A DNA stretch of 10,398 bases, from contig CAJULR010000023.1 in assembly GCA_910587375.1 (NCBI GenBank), forward strand, positions 1 through 10,398, read 5' to 3'. The notes beneath the pieces were generated by a model. The model saw nothing but the letters and a program-made list of their open reading frames with translations. It ran no database searches and was not told where the DNA came from. Positions 5,895 to 10,398 of the stretch are shown piece by piece. The DNA comes from Candidatus Gastranaerophilales bacterium (GTDB taxonomy: Bacteria; Cyanobacteriota; Vampirovibrionia; Gastranaerophilales; Gastranaerophilaceae). A program made the position numbers and the translations under genes. How positions within the stretch are numbered: position 1 is the first letter of the stretch; every line of letters begins with the position of its first letter.

Positions 5895-7577
5895 ATGCAG
5901 CAGGGTGTTGCTTCTTTTAAGAATAATGTCCAAAAAAAGCCTTTGGTGCAGGTTTTGGGGCTCACCAAAGTTTTTGGCGGCCAGGAAGGTGCTATTAGTG
6001 AAAATGTAAAACCTGCGCTTAAACACATTTCGCTAAATCTTCAAAAGGGCGAAATGGCGGCGCTTGTGGGGCCGGACGGGGCGGGAAAGACCACATTTTT
6101 AAGGCTTTTGTGCGGGCTTTTAATTCCAAGTGCCGGTGAAATCTTTATTAACGGGCTTTCGCCTGTTTCAAACCCTGACGGGGTAAAGGAAATTATTGGT
6201 TATATGCCGCAAAAGTTTGGCCTGTATGAAGATTTAACCGTAATAGAAAATTTGAATTTGTATGTAGAATTAAATAATGGCAAAAGAGATGAAATTGACA
6301 CTCTGCTTGAATTTGCTGGGCTTTCTTCCTTTAGGGAACGCCTTGCAGGGAAACTTTCTGGCGGAATGAAACAGAAGCTTGGCCTTTGCTGCACGCTTGT
6401 TTCAAACCCGAAACTGTTGCTTTTGGATGAGCCTTCTGTCGGGGTGGATCCGCTTTCCCGCCGCGAATTAATGCATATTGTGCAGAAACTTGTAAAAGAA
6501 AACGACATAACGGTTATTTGGTCCACGTCATATCTGGATGAGGCGGAAAAATTCGAGCGTGTGTTTTTGTTTTCAGAGGGGCAAAAAATTTATGATGGAA
6601 GCCCAAAAGGGCCAGAAATTGAGCTGGGCGGCGGGTTTGAGGGGTTTGTAATTAAAAAAATTGAAGAAACAAGGCCGAAAACAAGTGTGGGCAGGGCTTT
6701 TGTGCGCTTTATGGAAGAAAAATCAGAGGTTGAAGCTCCAAAAAATGGTGTCACAATTTGCGCTCGTAATCTTACAAAGGTTTATGGCACGCGCAAAAAC
6801 CCGTTTACCGCCGCGGATAACATAAGTTTTGAGATTAAAAAAGGGGAAATTTTTGGGCTGTTAGGGCCAAACGGCGCAGGAAAATCCACAACCTTTAAAA
6901 TGCTTTGCGGGCTAATCCGCCCAACATCAGGCGTGTGCTCTATTATGGGGGTTAAAATGAGCGAAAACCCTGTTTTGGCGCGCAGCTACCTTGGGTATAT
7001 GGCGCAAAAGTTCTCTCTTTTTGGAAATTTAAGCTCAAAGCAGAATTTAAACTTTTTTGCAGGGGTTCATGGGCTTTTTGGCTTTGAAAAAAACCGCAGA
7101 ATTGCAGCATTGCTTGAATTTTTTGATTTGAAAAAATATGAAAACACAAACACAGAAAGCTTGCCATTAGGGTATAAACAGCGTCTTGCGCTTTCTTGTG
7201 CCATTGTGCACAGGCCTCCTGTTTTGTTTTTGGATGAGCCCACATCGGGCGTGGACCCGATTTCAAGGCGGGAATTTTGGGAACAGATAAATTTGCTCTC
7301 AAAAGGCGGAACGACAGTGCTTGTGACGACACATTTTATGGATGAAGCCCAGTTTTGTAACAGAATAAGCCTGATTTATAAAGGAAAATCCCTTGTGACG
7401 GAAACGCCTGACGGGCTTAAAAATATGGTGAAAACTTCTGAAAACCCAAACCCCACAATGGAAGACGCCTTTATAGAGCTTATTTTAAGAGAGGGCGCTG
7501 CAAATTCTGAAAATGCCGCAAAATCGGCAAGGATAAATCAAAAGGACAGCCCGGGGGCCGGTAAGGAGGGTGCATAA
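5895..7577 (+). CDS. ybhF: YbhF-like fused double ATP-binding subunit of ABC exporter
   Basis: A 560-residue cytosolic protein with two nucleotide-binding domains in tandem, as in E. coli YbhF. NBD1: Walker A GPDGAGKT (59-66), Q106, signature LSGGM (154-158), Walker B LLLLDE with E179, but S212 where the switch histidine is expected (STSYLDEAE). NBD2: Walker A GPNGAGKS (324-331), Q371, degenerate signature LPLGY (423-427), Walker B VLFLDE with E448, and a normal switch H480 (TTHFMDEAQ). Having both halves in one chain explains why a single ATPase gene serves two different permeases. The C-terminus (about 530-560) is a polar, probably disordered tail. The ATG follows the previous stop with no gap, and its TAA overlaps the next ATG by 1 nt, implying coupled translation. 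Confidence 0.93.
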   Translation: MQQGVASFKNNVQKKPLVQVLGLTKVFGGQEGAISENVKPALKHISLNLQKGEMAALVGPDGAGKTTFLRLLCGLLIPSAGEIFINGLSPVSNPDGVKEIIGYMPQKFGLYEDLTVIENLNLYVELNNGKRDEIDTLLEFAGLSSFRERLAGKLSGGMKQKLGLCCTLVSNPKLLLLDEPSVGVDPLSRRELMHIVQKLVKENDITVIWSTSYLDEAEKFERVFLFSEGQKIYDGSPKGPEIELGGGFEGFVIKKIEETRPKTSVGRAFVRFMEEKSEVEAPKNGVTICARNLTKVYGTRKNPFTAADNISFEIKKGEIFGLLGPNGAGKSTTFKMLCGLIRPTSGVCSIMGVKMSENPVLARSYLGYMAQKFSLFGNLSSKQNLNFFAGVHGLFGFEKNRRIAALLEFFDLKKYENTNTESLPLGYKQRLALSCAIVHRPPVLFLDEPTSGVDPISRREFWEQINLLSKGGTTVLVTTHFMDEAQFCNRISLIYKGKSLVTETPDGLKNMVKTSENPNPTMEDAFIELILREGAANSENAAKSARINQKDSPGAGKEGA

Positions 7578-8845
7578 TGAATCTACGCAGGGTTTTTGCC
7601 CTTGTTAAAAAAGAGTTGGCGCAAATTGTCCGCGACCCCTCAAGCATTCTTATAGCCTTTATTTTGCCTATAATTTTACTCTTTCTTTTTGGTTTTGGGA
7701 TAAATTTTGACACAAACACGGTGAAAATCGGGGTTATAATTGAAGATAAGAACCCTACAACGGTTGAAATACTTGATACTATGCGCCATAGCCGGTTTTT
7801 GGATGTCAAAGTTTTTAATTCAAGGCGCGAGGCGGATGACGCCCTTCTTGCAGGCTCAATTCGAGGCTATGCGGTCATTCCGAATGATTTTACAAGGCGT
7901 CTGAAACGCGCTTCTGCGCAGAGTTCCACCGGGGGCTCTCCGGGGCTTGCCGCCGGGGCTTCTTCCGGGGTTTTGGGGGTTTCTATAATTAGGGGTGCTG
8001 TGCCCTTTGGAAATTTTGCCGCAAAAAGCCGTGTTTTGCCTGAAATTCAGGTTATAACAGATGGTTCAGAGCCAAACACTGCAAAGTTTGTGTCTTCTTA
8101 TGTTCAAGGGGCGCTTTCTGTGTATGGGGCCATAAAGGCTTATTCTGCGCCTGCTGTGGCAAATGCCTCAGGACAAGCAGGAGGACAAGGCGGCTCTAAA
8201 ATTAGCATTATTGAGCGATTTTGGTACAATCCTGCCCTGAAAAGCACCTATTTTATTCTGCCAGGCTCCCTTGCAATTATCATGACGATGACAGGCACGG
8301 TTCTTACGGCGCTTGTCATTGCGCGCGAATGGGAAAGGGGCACAATGGAGGCCATTTTAACCACAAAGGTTACCAAGGGTGAATTTTTGCTCTCAAAATA
8401 TGCGGCATATTTTTTGCTTTCGATTTTATCGATTATTTTTTGTCTTGTTTTGATTATTTTTTTGTTCAGAGTGCCTTTCTACGGCTCATTTTGGGCGTTA
8501 ATTACCGTGTCTTCGTTTTTTATGCTTGGCGCGCTTGGGTTTGGTTTTTTTGTGTCAACCTTATCCAAAGAACAGTTTGTTGCAAGCCAAATTGCAGGCG
8601 TGGTTGGGTTTATGCCCGCTATGATGTTATCCGGGCTTATTTATGAGATAAACTCTATGCCTTGGTTTTTAAGGGTTTTAACCCTTTTTATTCCTGCAAG
8701 ATATTATGTTTCTTCAATTACAAGCCTTTTTTTATCTGGAACTATTCCTGAGCTTATAATTCGGGATTCTTTGATATTAGGGGGTTTTGCGCTTGTGATG
8801 TTTGTTTTGGTGTATAAAATTACGCCAAACAGGCTGGAGGGGTAG
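7577..8845 (+). CDS. ybhS: YbhS-like ABC-2 permease, with low-complexity periplasmic inserts
   Basis: A 422-residue ABC-2 type inner-membrane permease. An N-terminal cytosolic amphipathic helix (LVKKELAQIVRDP) precedes the first membrane segment (about 23-42). A large periplasmic domain (about 45-222) follows, with PNDFTRRL and ITDGSEPNTAKF, then five membrane segments from about 225 to 415. The cytosolic REWERGTMEAILTTKV loop after the second segment is the site contacting the ATPase. It is about 45 residues longer than I expect for YbhS; the excess is two Gly/Ala/Ser-rich inserts at 112-151 and 192-208, both in the periplasmic domain. AAGGAGGG precedes the ATG by 6 nt. Paired with the YbhR-like gene it should form a heterodimeric membrane core. 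In E. coli this system is linked to export of some drugs and of Na+/Li+; the substrate here is unknown. Confidence 0.9.
   Translation: MNLRRVFALVKKELAQIVRDPSSILIAFILPIILLFLFGFGINFDTNTVKIGVIIEDKNPTTVEILDTMRHSRFLDVKVFNSRREADDALLAGSIRGYAVIPNDFTRRLKRASAQSSTGGSPGLAAGASSGVLGVSIIRGAVPFGNFAAKSRVLPEIQVITDGSEPNTAKFVSSYVQGALSVYGAIKAYSAPAVANASGQAGGQGGSKISIIERFWYNPALKSTYFILPGSLAIIMTMTGTVLTALVIAREWERGTMEAILTTKVTKGEFLLSKYAAYFLLSILSIIFCLVLIIFLFRVPFYGSFWALITVSSFFMLGALGFGFFVSTLSKEQFVASQIAGVVGFMPAMMLSGLIYEINSMPWFLRVLTLFIPARYYVSSITSLFLSGTIPELIIRDSLILGGFALVMFVLVYKITPNRLEG
7910..8029 (+). repeat. GC-rich low-complexity insert in the YbhS-like gene
   Basis: This stretch encodes about 40 Gly/Ala/Ser-rich residues (112-151) between PNDFTRRLKR and LPEIQVITDG, which normally lie close together in the family. 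CCGGGG recurs at 7929, 7940, 7953 and 7965, about every 12 bp. It is much richer in G and C than the surrounding AT-rich gene. Confidence 0.55.
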
Positions 8846-8849
8846 GAGC

Positions 8850-10007
8850 ATGGCGAGGTTTACCAGGCTTTTTGCGCTTATTATAAAAGAATTTCACTCC
8901 GTTTGGAGGGACCCTAAAAGCCGCTCTCTGCTTTTTATTCCGCCAATTTTACAGCTTTTTTTGTTTTCCCATGCCGCAACTCTTGATATCGAAAACATTT
9001 CTCTTGCGGTTCTATGTGAAGATTCTACGCCTGTTTCAAGGGAATTTTTGTCAAAAATTTCTGGGTCAAAATATTTTAAGAAAATAATTTTTGTAAAAAA
9101 CCTTGAAGGCTTGAAGAATGCACTTGATACGGAAACTGTGCGCGGGGCTTTGTATATTAAAAATGATTTTACAAAAAAATATCTTGCCGCCCAAAACGCG
9201 GGCAAAGGGGGCGGGGCAGAGGTGGAGCTTATTTTGGACGGGCGCCACACAAATGGAAGCCAGATTATAGGGGCATATTTAACCCAAATTACGGCGGATT
9301 TTGAGGCCTCGTCTGCTGTTTTGCCATTTTCTGTGCCGCAAACATCAAATGTAAATGATGGCATGATTATGGTTTCAACAAGAAACAGATATAACCCAAA
9401 CCTTTACTATCACTGGTTTATAATTTCTTCCTTGGTGGGGATTTTATCCATGTCTATGGTTTTGTTGCTTTCTGCCCTTTCTTTAGCGCGCGAGAAGGAA
9501 TCCGGCACTTTTGACGAGCTTTTGGTTTCTCCTTTGAAACCTTATGAAATTTTGCTTGGAAAGCTTGTTGTGCCCATATTTTTCGGGTGTGTCGACGGGG
9601 TTATAATTTTGCTTGCGGCAAAGTTTGTCTTCGGGTTGCCGCTTTTGGGGAATATGGCTCTTTATTTTTTTGCCCTTATTTGCTTTCTTATCTCGGTTTC
9701 GGGCGTTGGGCTTTTTATTTCTTCTTTAACCAAAACCCAGCAACAAGCCATGCTCGGTGTTTTTGTTTTTATGTTTCCTGCCATGATTTTATCAGGGTAT
9801 AGCGCGCCTGTTGAAAATATTACGCCTGAATTTCTTCAAAACCTTACGCTGTTTAATCCTTTGAGGTTTTTTCTTGTGATTTCAAAGGGGATAATATTAA
9901 AAAATATTAACTTTTATTTATGTATTTTAAACTTAATTCCAATTATTTTAATTTCAATATTTACGCTTTATACGGCGAATTATTCCTTTAAAAACAGGCT
10001 TGAATAA
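8850..10007 (+). CDS. ybhR: YbhR-like ABC-2 permease
   Basis: A 385-residue ABC-2 type inner-membrane permease, partner of the YbhS-like protein. An N-terminal FALIIKEFHSVWRDPKSR precedes the first membrane segment (about residues 25-42). A periplasmic domain follows, with GALYIKNDFTKKYL and LILDGRHTNGSQI. Five C-terminal membrane segments come next, with the ATPase-contact loop LAREKESGTFDELLVSPLKPYEILLGK after the second. The ATG at 8850 is chosen because GGAGGGG (8836-8842) sits 7 nt before it; an in-frame ATG at 8802 lies inside the previous gene and would add 16 non-homologous residues. The gap to the previous stop is 4 nt. The gene closes the five-gene operon. Length fits the family. 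ATP hydrolysis is presumably supplied by the fused YbhF-like subunit. Confidence 0.9.
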   Translation: MARFTRLFALIIKEFHSVWRDPKSRSLLFIPPILQLFLFSHAATLDIENISLAVLCEDSTPVSREFLSKISGSKYFKKIIFVKNLEGLKNALDTETVRGALYIKNDFTKKYLAAQNAGKGGGAEVELILDGRHTNGSQIIGAYLTQITADFEASSAVLPFSVPQTSNVNDGMIMVSTRNRYNPNLYYHWFIISSLVGILSMSMVLLLSALSLAREKESGTFDELLVSPLKPYEILLGKLVVPIFFGCVDGVIILLAAKFVFGLPLLGNMALYFFALICFLISVSGVGLFISSLTKTQQQAMLGVFVFMFPAMILSGYSAPVENITPEFLQNLTLFNPLRFFLVISKGIILKNINFYLCILNLIPIILISIFTLYTANYSFKNRLE

Positions 10008-10239
10008 AACTCTCTAAAGCTTTTATGGGTGCGGATTTTGGGGTGAAGATTTTAAAAATGAGATTTATTTTAAGTTTTGTAAAGGATATATACTTTATAG
10101 ATATTTCGCCTGTTTTATAGACTTATCAGTGTATTTTTATTTATTTGGAGTTTATTTTTTGATTAAAACGTATTATAATTAATAACATAATTTGCCAAGT
10201 GCGAAAAGTAATTAGATGTGATATGAAAGGTAAAAACAA
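10008..10239. other. AT-rich intergenic region between exporter operon and pilin-like gene
   Basis: No gene, RNA or convincing rho-independent terminator is seen in these 232 bp. Only a weak 6-bp AT stem (ATAAAA/TTTTAT) straddles the operon's end. Two TTTATAGA-containing 15-mers (10093-10107 and 10113-10127) lie exactly 20 bp apart, and a -10 box follows. Confidence 0.6.
10174..10179 (+). promoter_or_regulatory. -10 box for the pilin-like gene
   Basis: A perfect TATAAT, 60 nt upstream of the ATG. TTGATT at 10159-10164 is only 9 nt away, too close to be its -35 box, and TTTATT at 10151-10156 (17 nt) is poor. AAAGG at 10226-10230, 9 nt before the ATG, supplies the ribosome binding site. Confidence 0.45.
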
Positions 10240-10398
10240 ATGAGAAAGAGTTTAGGCTTTACTTTAGCAGAAGTTTTAATCACTTTGGCTATCATTGGTG
10301 TAGTTGCAGCTATGACTATTCCTTCTGTTATCGTAAATACAAACCAACAAGAATTTAAAACCGGTCTTAAAAAAGCGGTTTCAGTTTTAAACCAAGCA
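10240..10398 (+). CDS. Type IV pilin-like / pseudopilin protein, truncated by window end
   Basis: The first 53 codons of a gene that runs off the right edge. It is too short to stand out by length but clear by content. After a short basic leader (MRKSLG) comes a class III signal: cleavage is expected between G6 and F7, giving mature FTLAEVLITL with the conserved Glu at position 5. A hydrophobic helix follows (IIGVVAAMTIP), then a polar region beginning VNTNQQEFKTGLKK. Prepilin peptidase should cut and N-methylate it before assembly into a type IV pilus or type II secretion-like pseudopilus. Start is supported by AAAGG 9 nt upstream. Whether it is a major pilin, minor pilin or pseudopilin cannot be told without the C-terminus. 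Many paralogues of this N-terminus are known to me from Gastranaerophilales. Confidence 0.9.
   Translation, partial: MRKSLGFTLAEVLITLAIIGVVAAMTIPSVIVNTNQQEFKTGLKKAVSVLNQA

Noticed and set aside
8802..8849. Upstream ATG as start of the YbhR-like gene
   Set aside because: It overlaps the end of the YbhS-like gene, and the added residues do not match the family. ATG 8850 has a well-spaced GGAGGGG.
8894..9364. 156-codon open frame on the - strand
   Set aside because: Antisense to the YbhR-like permease, with composition that mirrors it and no recognisable domain.
10008..10030. Rho-independent terminator at the operon end
   Set aside because: Only a 6-bp AT-only stem with an 11-nt loop and no following T tract; too weak to call.

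Overview
The window looks like chromosomal DNA from an AT-rich, diderm relative of the non-photosynthetic Cyanobacteria (Melainabacteria/Vampirovibrionia, probably gut Gastranaerophilales). Two things suggest this: an OmpR-class response regulator closely resembling cyanobacterial RpaB (Ycf27), and a truncated type IV pilin-like gene at the right edge with the FTLAEVLITL...IIGVVAAMTIP N-terminus that I associate with that order. This taxonomic reading is inference from remembered families; no search was run.

Layout. (1) 1-1618, + strand: an RpaB-like response regulator, followed 6 nt later by a cytosolic M14 murein-peptide amidase (MpaA-like). Three 10-bp-phased TTAATAT-like repeats sit upstream of the regulator and resemble a binding array for this regulator class. 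(2) 1619-1738: a strong hairpin terminator between convergent genes, then a 21-bp tandem duplication. (3) 1739-3453, - strand: a secreted YgiW/YdeI-family OB-fold protein with a His-rich mature N-terminus, and a YqhD-like NADPH-dependent iron-family alcohol/aldehyde reductase. (4) 3454-3568: a short divergent promoter region. (5) 3569-10007, + strand: a tightly packed five-gene operon (gaps of -1 to +4 nt) encoding a full tripartite ABC exporter of the YbhGFSR type with its own TolC/NodT-like outer-membrane factor: outer-membrane channel, membrane-fusion protein, fused double ATPase, and two ABC-2 permeases. (6) 10008-10398: an AT-rich intergenic region with a good -10 box, then the first 53 codons of a prepilin-like protein.

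How the genes fit together. The exporter operon should form a trans-envelope pump. YbhF-like ATPase energises the two permeases, the HlyD-type adaptor bridges the periplasm, and the TolC-like channel opens the outer membrane. The regulator plus MpaA-like pair suggests a cell-wall link, since RpaB is related to WalR/YycF.

The most unusual signal is a pair of in-frame 15-bp-period repeat blocks in two otherwise unrelated genes, the MpaA-like gene and the TolC-like gene. Their units share a consensus close to CAARGCRGY followed by six variable bases. In the TolC-like gene the block sits inside the signal peptide, and removing 30 residues restores a normal signal peptide. A low-complexity insert in the YbhS-like permease may be a third, degenerate case. 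This could be an in-frame intragenic repeat family comparable in behaviour, though not in sequence, to Rickettsia palindromic elements. A second notable point is that every degenerate ATPase motif in the YbhF-like protein falls on the same composite nucleotide site.
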